Assembly: GCF_000010505.1 (NCBI RefSeq)
Contig: NC_010729.1
Span: forward strand, 310,001-374,000
Length of the DNA: 64,000 bases
Source of the DNA: Porphyromonas gingivalis ATCC 33277
Lineage (GTDB): Bacteria; Bacteroidota; Bacteroidia; Bacteroidales; Porphyromonadaceae
Direction: 5' to 3'
How positions within the stretch are numbered: the first letter of the stretch is position 1; each line of letters starts with the position of its first letter. A model generated the notes under the pieces. That model did no database searches. It saw nothing but the letters and a program-made list of their open reading frames with translations, and was not told the origin of the DNA. The position numbers were made by a program, and so were the translations under genes. Shown here piece after piece: positions 17,597 through 28,380 of the stretch.

Positions 17597-20272
17597 ATGT
17601 ACAAAAAGATTATTGCCGTAGCAGCTCTCTTCTGCGCCAGCATAGGGATCCTGAAAGGACAGTCCTCGGATCTGACCCCTCAGGATACTATATATAGCCC
17701 TGAAATATCCTATGCCAAGCCTATTCATAAGACCATAGCATCTATTGAGATCGAGGGAATGAGGTCTTTCGATGACTTTGTCTTGCGCAATCTTTCAGGC
17801 TTGGCTGTAGGTGATGAAGTCCTGATTCCCGGAGATGCCATGTCTGCTGCCGTGAATAGAATTATGCGTCAGGGCTACTTCTCAAATGTGCGAATCATCG
17901 CGGATAAATATGTCGGCAATAAAGTCTATCTGAAAATCATTGTCACTGAACGTCCTCGCATCAGTAAGGTTACTTTTAGCGGGGTAAAGAAGTCTGAGAG
18001 AGAAGATCTTGAAATGAAAATCGGTCTTCGCGAGGGGATTCAGATGACCAGAAATAATGAAGACAAGGTCAGGCAAATCGTACAGAAGTATTTTAGTGAG
18101 AAAGGTTATCGCGATGCCAGCATACGGATAACGCAGGAACCGGATCTTTCCAAAGATGGCTTTGTCAATGTGCTTATCTCGATTGAGAAGAAAAGCAAAA
18201 CCAAGGTGAATGAAATTTATTTTTCCGGCAACAAGGCCCTTAGCAATCATAAGCTAAGAATGGCGATGAAGAACACCAATGCCAAATTCAGTCTTAGAAA
18301 GCATATTCGCTCATCTTTCTTGAAACTTTTTAGTACTCATAAGTTTGTGGAAGAGAGCTACCGTGAAGATTTGGTCCGATTGATAGAGAAGTATCAGGAA
18401 TATGGATATCGTGATGCTGAAATACTGACCGACAGTGTCGTGAAGGCTCCTGACGGCAAAAGAGTGGATATTTATCTCAACATCGAAGAGGGGCAGAAGT
18501 ATTATATTAAGGATGTCAACTTTGTGGGCAATTCACAATATCCATCGGAGTATTTGGAACGAGTGCTCGGAATAAAATCCGGAGATGTGTACAATCAGAG
18601 ACGATTGGCTAAGCGTCTCAATGAAGATGAAGATGCTGTGGGGAACCTGTACTATAACAATGGCTATATTTTTGCGTGGGTCGATCCCGTGGAAACAAAT
18701 GTAGTGGGGGATTCTGTTTCGCTTGATATTCGTATAGCGGAGGGGAAGCAGGCCAATATCAATAAGGTGATCATCAAAGGAAATACTGTCGTGTACGAAG
18801 ACGTAGTACGCCGAGAGCTTTACACAAAGCCCGGCCAGCTCTTTAGTCGCGAGGATATCATTAACTCTATTCGTCTCATCAATCAGCTTGGGCACTTCGA
18901 TGCCGAAAAATCTATTCCCCGTCCGATTCCCAATCCCGAAACAGGAACAGTGGATATAGAGTATGATTTGGTGCCGCGTAGCAGTGACCAATTGGAGCTT
19001 TCTGTCGGTTGGAGTCAGTCCGGACTTCTGTTCCGAGGAGCCATTAAGTTCACGAACTTCTCTGTCGGCAACCTGCTCCATCCCTCGATGTATAAGAAAG
19101 GGATCATTCCGCAAGGGGATGGGCAAACACTATCACTGAGTGCTCAGACCAATGGAAAGTACTATCAGCAGTATAGTGTCACATTTATGGATCCATGGTT
19201 TGGGGGCAAGCGGCCGGATATGTTCAGCTTCAGTGCATTCTATTCCAAGACTACGGCCATTGACTCCAAATTCTACAATAGCAATGCCGGCAACTACTAT
19301 AATGCCTACTATAATAGCTACTACAACAACTATAATAGTTATTACAACGGTATGTCGAACTATACCGGCGACCTCTATACTCAGGCTAGCGATCCGGATC
19401 GTTCGCTTCAGATGTTAGGTACTTCGATCGGTTACGGTAAGCGTTTGACTTGGCCGGACAATTGGTTCCAGATTTATACTTCTCTGAACTACACCTACTA
19501 TAGACTGCGAAATTGGAGCTACAATACTTTCCAAAATTTCCATCATGGCTCGGCTAATGATCTCAACTTGGAGCTGCGTCTCTCTCGTACTTCCATCGAT
19601 AATCCTATTTATACCAGAAGCGGATCGGATTTCATGGTTTCCGTTGCTGCTACTCTTCCTTATTCTTTGTGGGACAATCATGACTATGCCAGCCAGAATC
19701 TCAGCGTAAGCGATCGTTACAGATATATCGAGTATCACAAGTGGAAGTTTAGAGGACGAGTTTTTACTCCATTGCTCAATCCTGCTACGCATAAATATAC
19801 GCCGGTGCTCATGAGTCGAGTGGAAGGAGCAGTTCTTGGTTCGTATAATTCCAATAAGAAATCTCCTTTCGGTACTTTCTATATGGGAGGTGATGGCATG
19901 TCCAGCTATTATGGTGGCTACATGAATGAGACTATAGGTTTGCGTGGTTATAAGAACGGATCTATTGCCGGTAATAACTACGACTATGCATATGCTTATA
20001 TGCGCCTTACGATGGAACTACGTTTCCCGATTCTGTTTGAAAACTCATTCAATGCGTGGCTCTTAGCTTTTGCCGAAGCAGGCAATGCGTGGCGCAGTAT
20101 CGACAATTATAATCCCTTTAACCTGAAGCGATCGGCCGGTGTAGGATTGCGTGTAACGTTACCGATGGTTGGAATGCTCGGTATCGATTGGGGATATGGC
20201 TTTGACCGTCCTGACAATTCTCTACAGCGAGGAGGAAGCAATGTCCACTTTGTGCTCGGACAGGAGTTCTGA
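17597..20272 (+). CDS. bamA: BamA/Omp85 outer-membrane protein assembly factor
   Basis: 891 aa from ATG 17597 with signal peptide (KKIIAVAALFCASIGILKG). Five POTRA domains (for example SIEIEGMRSFDDFVLRNLSGLAVG, KVTFSGVKKSEREDLEMKIGLREG, EIYFSGNKALSNHKLRMAM, DVNFVGNSQYPSEYLERVLGIKSG, KVIIKGNTVVYEDVVRRELYTKPG) occupy about residues 45-455. A 16-strand barrel follows, with the conserved loop-6-like GLRGYKNG and a terminal Phe (VLGQEF). It folds beta-barrel proteins into the outer membrane. Oddity: an Asn/Tyr-rich low-complexity stretch at about residues 558-592 in a predicted barrel loop. Next to uppS and two skp-like genes, the usual Bacteroidota cluster. Confidence 0.95.
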   Translation: MYKKIIAVAALFCASIGILKGQSSDLTPQDTIYSPEISYAKPIHKTIASIEIEGMRSFDDFVLRNLSGLAVGDEVLIPGDAMSAAVNRIMRQGYFSNVRIIADKYVGNKVYLKIIVTERPRISKVTFSGVKKSEREDLEMKIGLREGIQMTRNNEDKVRQIVQKYFSEKGYRDASIRITQEPDLSKDGFVNVLISIEKKSKTKVNEIYFSGNKALSNHKLRMAMKNTNAKFSLRKHIRSSFLKLFSTHKFVEESYREDLVRLIEKYQEYGYRDAEILTDSVVKAPDGKRVDIYLNIEEGQKYYIKDVNFVGNSQYPSEYLERVLGIKSGDVYNQRRLAKRLNEDEDAVGNLYYNNGYIFAWVDPVETNVVGDSVSLDIRIAEGKQANINKVIIKGNTVVYEDVVRRELYTKPGQLFSREDIINSIRLINQLGHFDAEKSIPRPIPNPETGTVDIEYDLVPRSSDQLELSVGWSQSGLLFRGAIKFTNFSVGNLLHPSMYKKGIIPQGDGQTLSLSAQTNGKYYQQYSVTFMDPWFGGKRPDMFSFSAFYSKTTAIDSKFYNSNAGNYYNAYYNSYYNNYNSYYNGMSNYTGDLYTQASDPDRSLQMLGTSIGYGKRLTWPDNWFQIYTSLNYTYYRLRNWSYNTFQNFHHGSANDLNLELRLSRTSIDNPIYTRSGSDFMVSVAATLPYSLWDNHDYASQNLSVSDRYRYIEYHKWKFRGRVFTPLLNPATHKYTPVLMSRVEGAVLGSYNSNKKSPFGTFYMGGDGMSSYYGGYMNETIGLRGYKNGSIAGNNYDYAYAYMRLTMELRFPILFENSFNAWLLAFAEAGNAWRSIDNYNPFNLKRSAGVGLRVTLPMVGMLGIDWGYGFDRPDNSLQRGGSNVHFVLGQEF

Positions 20273-20328
20273 TCGGTTAAACTCCGTTTGAGAGGTATGT
20301 CTAATAAAATAGTTACTAACAAATAAAC

Positions 20329-20853
20329 ATGAATGGCGATATGAAACGGTTTTTGATTTTGATCGGCTTTGCACTGGCGATAGCTTTCTCCGGTTTTTCC
20401 CAGAAGTTTGCTTTGGTAGATATGGAATATATCCTCAAGAATATTCCTGACTATGAGATGATGAACGAACAGCTGGAACAGGTGTCCAAGAAATGGCAAA
20501 ATGAAATCGAAGCTCTCGAAAATGAAGCCCAATCTATGTATAAGAAGTATCAGAGCGATCTCGTATTCTTGTCTGCCGCTCAGAAGAAAGCCCAAGAAGA
20601 GGCTATCGTAAAGAAAGAGCAGCAAGCATCCGAGCTCAAGCGGAAGTATTTCGGTCCGGAGGGGGAGCTGTATAAGAAACGCTCCGATCTGATGAAGCCT
20701 ATTCAGGATGAGATTTGGAATGCTATCAAAGAGATTGCCAAGCGTAACAACTATCAGATGGTGCTTGATAGAGGTACGTCCGGAATTATCTTTGCCAGTC
20801 CGTCTATTGACATTAGCGACCTTGTACTGAGCAAGATGGGCTTTAGCAAGTAA
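20329..20853 (+). CDS. ompH: OmpH/Skp-like periplasmic chaperone 1
   Basis: 174 aa; signal peptide FLILIGFALAIAFSGFSQ. An in-frame ATG 12 bases in (20341) is an alternative start. The mature part begins KFALVDMEYILKNIPDYEMM and is a long coiled coil of charged heptads (residues 45-120), as in Skp/OmpH. It probably holds unfolded outer-membrane proteins in the periplasm for BamA, which is encoded immediately upstream. It ends with the conserved DRGTSGIIFASPSIDISDLVL motif. A paralogue follows after 34 bp. Confidence 0.88.
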   Translation: MNGDMKRFLILIGFALAIAFSGFSQKFALVDMEYILKNIPDYEMMNEQLEQVSKKWQNEIEALENEAQSMYKKYQSDLVFLSAAQKKAQEEAIVKKEQQASELKRKYFGPEGELYKKRSDLMKPIQDEIWNAIKEIAKRNNYQMVLDRGTSGIIFASPSIDISDLVLSKMGFSK

Positions 20854-20887
20854 AGAATATTACTAACGAATAAATAAACAACACGAA

Positions 20888-21379
20888 ATGAAGAAATTTT
20901 TTCTCATGCTTCTGATGGCTCTTCCTTTGAGCCTCTTGGCACAAAAGGTGGCAGTGGTAAACACTGAGGAGATCATTTCCAAAATGCCGGAACAAGTAGC
21001 TGCTACCAAACAGCTCAACGAATTGGCCGAAAAGTATCGCCTTGATCTCAAGAGTATGGACGATGAGTTTGCCAAAAAGACAGAAGAATTTGTAAAGGAA
21101 AAAGACTCTCTACTGGAGAACATCCGCAATCGTCGTCAGCAGGAACTTCAGGATATTCAAACTCGTTATCAGCAGTCATATCAAACGATGCAGGAGGATT
21201 TGCAAAAGCGCCAACAACAGCTTTTTGCTCCTATCCAACAAAAGGTGGCTGATGCCATCAAGAAAGTGGGTGACGAAGAAAACTGTGCCTACATCATGGA
21301 GGCCGGTATGATGCTTTACACCGGTGCTACTGCTATTGACTTGACCGCAAAGGTAAAAGCGAAACTCGGAATCAAGTAA
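20888..21379 (+). CDS. ompH: OmpH/Skp-like periplasmic chaperone 2
   Basis: 163 aa, signal peptide MKKFFLMLLMALPLSLLA. Mature start QKVAVVNTEEIISKMPEQVAATKQL resembles its upstream neighbour; a coiled-coil centre (EFVKEKDSLLENIRNRRQQELQDIQTRYQQSY) and tail AIDLTAKVKAKLGIK complete the Skp pattern. The tandem pair after bamA suggests division of labour or dosage; which clients each serves cannot be told from sequence. The unit is closed by a strong terminator. Confidence 0.88.
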   Translation: MKKFFLMLLMALPLSLLAQKVAVVNTEEIISKMPEQVAATKQLNELAEKYRLDLKSMDDEFAKKTEEFVKEKDSLLENIRNRRQQELQDIQTRYQQSYQTMQEDLQKRQQQLFAPIQQKVADAIKKVGDEENCAYIMEAGMMLYTGATAIDLTAKVKAKLGIK

Positions 21380-21402
21380 TCACAGGCTTAGAGATATTTG
21401 AG

Positions 21403-21448
21403 AGTGTGCCAAATCGCGATCGTGCGATTGAGGCACACTTTCTTTTTT
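21403..21448 (+). terminator. Rho-independent terminator after the bamA-ompH unit
   Basis: Outer stem AGTGTGCC (21403-21410) with GGCACACT (21432-21439) plus inner stem AATCGC/GCGATT, then TTCTTTTTT. Strong double-stem structure. Confidence 0.85.
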
Positions 21449-21629
21449 ATGTATAAGCATAAAGGTATACCCGACTCTTTTACGAAAGATTTTGCCGGTA
21501 ACCTCTTCTTAATAGATGAGGTGGACTCTTTGTGTTCCTTTTTCAGTCTTATTGCATGTTTATCTATCTCTCTTTTGGCTTCAAAAAGATACGAGTACCT
21601 ATCTGTAGGTATATTTATCCTTGTTTTTC

Positions 21630-21682
21630 TTGTTTTATTGAGTGGTAGTACCTATTTTTGTGATGAGAGTCGGACTCTCGTC
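21630..21682 (+). promoter_or_regulatory. Rubrerythrin promoter with overlapping palindromic operator candidate
   Basis: TTG at 21630-21632 and -7 TATTTTTG at 21653-21660 are 20 bp apart. Directly downstream at the expected start site is an inverted repeat GATGAGAGTC (21662-21671), G, GACTCTCGTC (21673-21682) with one mismatch. A repressor bound there would block transcription. Redox control would be logical for rubrerythrin, but the regulator is unknown. Confidence 0.5.
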
Positions 21683-21707
21683 ATGTCGATTAAAAAAGAA
21701 AACAGAA

Positions 21708-22286
21708 ATGAATAAAAGTATTAAAGGCACAAAGACAGAAAAGCATTTGCTCATGGCATTTGCCGGAGAATCGCAAGCTCGGTCGCGCTATACTTTCTTT
21801 GCAAGTGTTGCCAAGAAAGAGGGTTATGAACAGATTGCCGGAGTTTTCATGGAAACCGCTGAGCAGGAAAAAGAGCATGCCAAAAGGTTTTTCTCTTTCT
21901 TGGAAGGCGGCATGCTTGAGATAACGGCTTCTTTTCCTGCAGGAATAATCGGTTCCACGGCTGAGAACTTGCGCGCGGCGGCTGCCGGTGAAAATGAAGA
22001 GTGGACAGATCTCTATCCGGCTTTTGCTGAAACAGCCGAAGAAGAGGGATTTAAGGAGATTGCAGCCGTATTTCGTCAGATAGCAAAGGTGGAAGCCGAG
22101 CATGAACGTCGCTATCTGGCTCTTTTGGCTCATGTGGAAGATGGATCGGTCTTCGAGCGAACGGAAGAAATCGCATGGCAATGTCGCAATTGCGGCTATG
22201 TCATTACTTCCAAGAAAGCTCCGAAGCTATGTCCCGCTTGCGCTCATCCGCAGGCTTACTTCGAGCCAATGAAAACGAATTACTGA
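21708..22286 (+). CDS. rbr: Rubrerythrin (peroxide reductase)
   Basis: 192 aa from ATG 21708; the upstream extension in the same frame has no family character. The N-terminal ferritin-like diiron domain has the paired ExxH ligands (Glu54/His57 in EKEH and Glu129/His132 in EAEH) plus Glu21. The C-terminal rubredoxin domain has two CxxC pairs (Cys159/162 and 175/178). It reduces hydrogen peroxide in anaerobes and in P. gingivalis protects against oxidative stress. Single-gene unit between two terminators. Confidence 0.95.
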   Translation: MNKSIKGTKTEKHLLMAFAGESQARSRYTFFASVAKKEGYEQIAGVFMETAEQEKEHAKRFFSFLEGGMLEITASFPAGIIGSTAENLRAAAAGENEEWTDLYPAFAETAEEEGFKEIAAVFRQIAKVEAEHERRYLALLAHVEDGSVFERTEEIAWQCRNCGYVITSKKAPKLCPACAHPQAYFEPMKTNY

Positions 22287-22336
22287 GGATCATTCATATA
22301 GAAACGAAGTAATTATCTGATCTCATGTTTTTGAAG

Positions 22337-22370
22337 GAGGCACCGCTCGGGAGAGTCGTGCCTCTTTTTT
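22337..22370 (+). terminator. Rho-independent terminator after rbr
   Basis: GAGGCAC (22337-22343) with GTGCCTC (22358-22364), followed by TTTTTT. Confidence 0.85.
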
Positions 22371-22513
22371 GCTCTGTTATTCCCTGCGAAAAGCGTGTGC
22401 GTCATTTTGTTTTTGTCGAACCAAGTATAGAGACCGGTCCTGTAAAGTGGGACTCTCACGGTTTTTCCGGATATACAGCCGGATCGAAAAGTGCTAATCC
22501 GATGAAAAAACCG

Positions 22514-22521
22514 TACTTTTG
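22514..22521 (+). promoter_or_regulatory. Candidate promoter -7 of the M16 protease gene
   Basis: TACTTTTG matches TAnnTTTG and lies 42 bp before the ATG at 22564. No convincing -33 TTTG was found. Confidence 0.5.
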
Positions 22522-22551
22522 GCCGAAATTACTTAATAACCAAACAAGTAA

Positions 22552-25389
<2,838 letters not shown>

Positions 25390-25434
25390 ACAAGCATAAA
25401 TAATACCCCTGAAGATAGGGGCGACTGAAAAGCA

Positions 25435-25475
25435 GAGGGCGCATTGGTAAGATGCGCCCTCTTTGTGTTTTTTTC
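25435..25475 (+). terminator. Rho-independent terminator after the M16 gene
   Basis: Perfect 9-bp stem GAGGGCGCA (25435-25443) with TGCGCCCTC (25453-25461), then a T-rich run. The adjacent MITE begins at 25482, just downstream. Confidence 0.9.
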
Positions 25476-25481
25476 TTTTCT

Positions 25482-26126
25482 GAGACCTTTCGGCAATAAG
25501 CAGGCATTTTATCCATTCATTTTACAGTGTGTCGGCCGATTGTTTTGTGTGTTTATGGTATGATCAATGACACAAAACGATGGTACGACAAGGAAAATCA
25601 TCCGACGAGAAGAGGTCTCATTCAGGGACGTCATGTCAACGAATCGATACGGGAAAGCACGGAATGTATTTTTGACCCAAGTCGATATGCTTACATGAGA
25701 GGATACTATGGTCTCACATGAGAGGATACTATGGTCTCACATGAGAGGATACTATGGTCTCACATGAGAGGATACTATGGTCTCATATGAGAGGATACTA
25801 TGGTCTCATATGAGAGGATACTATGGTCTCACATGAGAGGATACTATGGTCTCACATGAGAGGATACTATGGTCTCATACGAGAGGATACTATGGTCTCC
25901 TGTGAGAGGATACTATGGTCTCACATGAGAGGATACTATGGTCTCGCATGAGAGGATACTATGGTCTATTGATGGAAGATGCTATCTGCTCTGTGTCGGA
26001 TGGCAGGTTCGGGGAGTGGGAGATTCCGTGCGAGCTGTAAAACCGATAGATGAGACTGTCGCACGGCATTTTCCGGGAGATTTCATTGTCAATTGACTGA
26101 TTTTTCAGTGTCTGTACAGATATAAA
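25482..26126 (+). mobile_element. BrickBuilt-type composite MITE, copy 1 (right end replaced)
   Basis: It starts with terminal sequence GAGACCTTT followed by CGGCAATAAGCAGGCA and carries a degenerate start of an IS5-type transposase (ATG near 25580; frame shifted relative to copy 2 by a 2-bp difference). Then comes a 12-unit 23-bp minisatellite and a 130-bp tail ending near CAATTGACTG. Both flanks are nearly identical to the copy at 60117-60831, which lies in the opposite orientation. Here the last 100 or so bp and right terminus are missing; an IS1126-derived mini-element abuts instead. MITEs of this kind with 23-nt repeats are described in P. gingivalis as BrickBuilt. Confidence 0.8.
25694..25967 (+). 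repeat. 23-bp minisatellite, 12 tandem units
   Basis: Twelve head-to-tail units of 23 bp without spacers, core GAGAGGATACTATGGTCTC. Variation is confined to a few positions at the unit boundary (CATGAG, TATGAG, TACGAG, TGTGAG, GCATGAG). Each unit is nearly palindromic (TGAGA ... TCTCA ends). Not a CRISPR, because no spacers exist. Confidence 0.95.
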
Positions 26127-26328
26127 GAGACCTTTGCACGCCAATTGTCGTGCAAAGGTCTTCTTTAATTTATACAGAACGCCGGAGATAATTATGTCCT
26201 CATCCGTAGGATAAGGCATAACCACCCTTGAGGAGCTCGTGCAAGTAGCTCCGCAAGGGGGATTTACAACTACTTTCACTCCTTACTGCCACCCTTTTCC
26301 CTCCACCTCCTTATTTTTCAAAGGTCTC
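26127..26328 (-). mobile_element. IS1126-derived 202-bp mini-element (internal deletion)
   Basis: Both edges carry the IS terminal repeat: GAGACCTTTGCA at 26127-26138, and TCAAAGGTCTC at 26318-26328. Read on the minus strand it reproduces the transposase-terminus end of the complete element at 43279, including the last 15 or so transposase codons (RTP.IIMSSSVG then stop), while the rest of the transposase is deleted. The first 34 bp form a near-perfect palindrome (26129-26160) of two opposed IS ends around CAATTG. No matching target duplication was found. It could only move if the full IS supplied transposase. Confidence 0.75.
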
Positions 26329-26541
26329 TATAGACCGATAATCAGAGTCTCGCCACAAAGAGACTGTAAAGACAAAAGCCTATCCATGTATGCCCTATCG
26401 GCAAAGCATGAACAGGCTTTTTTGTGGTCAATCCTCGGCCACCGTTATATGAGATTTATATTCACAGCTTTTATCTACCCGCCAAAAAGATATATTTTTG
26501 CCGGTGAAATAACTCTCTCCCCCTTCTTATCCTTTTCAGCT

Positions 26542-27081
26542 ATGCGTTGGTTCATACTTTGTCTCCGCAAATATGTAGACTTCAAGGGCCGTGCCCGTCG
26601 CAAAGAGTTCTGGCTCTTCACCCTGTTTTATCTCATTGCCTTGGTTATACCGCCTGCAGTAATCATCCCTATTGCTGTCATTTATCGCCATACCATCGAT
26701 ATAGCTCTTTGTATAAGGATATGTGTAGTCGTGGAAATACTGGTAATTTTTTCTCTGTTGCTACCGGCTTATGCCGTAACGGTCAGGCGTCTGCATGATA
26801 CGAATAGAAGCGGCCTATGGGTTATTGCGTCGATTGTCCCGAGGGTTTTAGCAGAAGGTTTAGGTGTAATTTTCGGTCAGAAATGGCTCATTCAGATTGC
26901 CGAAGGAGAGTTTCCGACCTTGTTATTGATCAATATGTTCCTTCTCCTTATCGATCTGTGTGTCTCCATCCTTATTTTGGTCATGATGTGTGAAAGAGGT
27001 ACAGAAGGCGAAAATCGCTTCGGTCCCGATCCGCTATCGGATGGCAGAGAAGTGCTTATGGAGTCTGAGCCGGGGAAATAG
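26542..27081 (+). CDS. DUF805 family inner-membrane protein
   Basis: 179 aa from ATG 26542. The open frame extends upstream into the mini-element, but DUF805 homology begins here (MRWFILCLRKYVDFKGRARRKEFWLFTLF). Four hydrophobic segments and the family motif YAVTVRRLHDTNRSGLW near residues 80-95 (R-LHD---SG) are present. DUF805 proteins (YhaH/YhaI type) are small inner-membrane proteins of unknown function. Its last 48 bp overlap the convergent tatD gene tail-to-tail. Confidence 0.8.
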   Translation: MRWFILCLRKYVDFKGRARRKEFWLFTLFYLIALVIPPAVIIPIAVIYRHTIDIALCIRICVVVEILVIFSLLLPAYAVTVRRLHDTNRSGLWVIASIVPRVLAEGLGVIFGQKWLIQIAEGEFPTLLLINMFLLLIDLCVSILILVMMCERGTEGENRFGPDPLSDGREVLMESEPGK

Positions 27082-27702
27082 GCCTGTCCCCAGTGCAAGA
27101 GTATGACGTTGAAGCTCTTGCAAAGAACAGCCGATACACTCGGCTGCCTCATAATACCACTCCCGAATATCCGTGATGTTCTCATCAGTTTCCAGCAGAG
27201 CGATACCGGATTCATAAGACAGACGGAGTGCTTCGGGACTGAACCGACAACCGAAGCTCAGAAACAGACCTGCTCGAATAAGCTGCCGGGCTTGTTCTTC
27301 ACTACCCCGAAAACCATGAACGATCCACGGCTGTGAAGGCTTTACCTGTTTCTTGATCGCCAAAAGATCATCCCATGCTCGTACTATGTGCAGTAGCACC
27401 GGCATGCCAAACTCTTCGCTCAGATCGATTTGATCGAGGAAAGCTTTTCGTTGCTTTTCATACGGTGTACTGCACACCTTATCCAGCCCACATTCTCCCA
27501 GAGCAACAACCTCGTCGCGATTCAATCCTTCACGGACAGCAAGCAACTCTCCGCTATAATTTTCAGGTACACTCCACGGATGAATGCCGACGGAGCAAAA
27601 AGTATTCGGAGATATGGTTTCATTCGGTCGTAGATTCCGAACTCGAATGATCTCGCTATCGTTGCGAGCTGCAGAATGAGTATGAATGTCGAGAAATACC
27701 AT
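27034..27702 (-). CDS. tatD: TatD family metal-dependent hydrolase
   Basis: 222 aa from ATG at 27702, chosen because the metal-binding DIHTHS then lies at residues 5-10; a longer start at 27759 adds a non-conserved leader. Other family motifs: SVGIHPWSVPE, ALGECGLDKV (metal ligand Glu), LLHIVRAWDD, PWIVHGFRGS and LLETDEN near the C-terminus. TatD enzymes are cytosolic nucleases/hydrolases of the amidohydrolase superfamily. First gene downstream of yidD in a leftward run; overlaps the DUF805 gene convergently. Confidence 0.85.
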   Translation of the reverse strand: MVFLDIHTHSAARNDSEIIRVRNLRPNETISPNTFCSVGIHPWSVPENYSGELLAVREGLNRDEVVALGECGLDKVCSTPYEKQRKAFLDQIDLSEEFGMPVLLHIVRAWDDLLAIKKQVKPSQPWIVHGFRGSEEQARQLIRAGLFLSFGCRFSPEALRLSYESGIALLETDENITDIREWYYEAAECIGCSLQELQRHTLALGTGLFPRLRLHKHFSAIR

Positions 27703-27730
27703 ATAAGAGGAATTAAGTGAAGAAAACTTC

Positions 27731-27961
27731 TTACGGAACGGGGTCATAGCCACTTCCACCCCACGGGTGACAGCGGAGAATACGCTTGATGCTCAGCAAT
27801 AGTCCTTTGCCCGGGCCATATTTACGTAAGGCTTCGATGGCATAGGACGAACATGAGGGGGTAAACCGGCATGAAGGCGGTGTAAGCGGCGATATAAACC
27901 GCTTGTAGAAGAAAATGGGGAGCAGTAAGAGTTGCACGAGAAAAGCCTTGATCAGTCGCAT
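27731..27961 (-). CDS. yidD: YidD membrane protein insertion efficiency factor
   Basis: 76 aa, typical YidD (formerly UPF0161): amphipathic hydrophobic N-terminus ([24 protein letters not shown]), the Cys motif [15 protein letters not shown] and the C-terminal [17 protein letters not shown]. It helps YidC/Sec insertion at the inner membrane. Directly downstream of rnpA (5-bp gap), the classic association. Confidence 0.95.
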
Positions 27962-27966
27962 CGTAT

Positions 27967-28380
27967 TTACTCGTTTTTCAAAGCCGATGAAGGTACATTT
28001 CCGGCAATTCTGATCAGACTCTTTTGCATCGCTCTCTCCACTGTACGAAAGTCAGGAAGTTCATCCGATACTACCATAAATGCAATAGTAGCATAGATCT
28101 GTCTCTCTTGGAGGACATCGTTCAGAAGGTGTTTGTTGAGCCGATAAGCCTCCCTGACCAAACGCTTGACCCTATTGCGCTTCACGGCTCGCCTAAACCT
28201 TTTCTTTGCTACGCTTACCAGCATGGAGGAATATGCAGCCCGATGCTCCGATCCCAGACGGTAGACTACGCGTAGAGGATAAACGACAAACGCCTTGCCT
28301 TCGCCAAAGACCGTATTGATTTCATCGCGAAGATAGAGGCGTTCGCTTTTGGATAGGCCGAATGTAGCCGGAGAGGTCAT
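27967..28380 (-). CDS. rnpA: Ribonuclease P protein component
   Basis: 137 aa. It contains the RNR motif [20 protein letters not shown] near residues 60-80 that binds the RNase P RNA, and N-terminal [22 protein letters not shown]. The protein assists the catalytic RNA in trimming tRNA 5' ends. Its start overlaps the hemD stop by 4 bp, and yidD follows 5 bp downstream. Unlike the usual rpmH-rnpA order, here it follows hemD, as is common in Bacteroidota. Confidence 0.93.

Noticed and set aside
21398-21715. 105-aa ORF before rbr
   Set aside because: It crosses the terminator and rbr promoter and overlaps the rbr start; two hydrophobic stretches alone are weak evidence.
25694-25967. CRISPR array
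   Set aside because: Units are contiguous 23-bp repeats with no spacers and no cas genes; it is a minisatellite inside a MITE.
26239-26541. Longer N-terminal form of the DUF805 protein
   Set aside because: The extra 101 codons are read from the IS1126-derived element and are not conserved family sequence.
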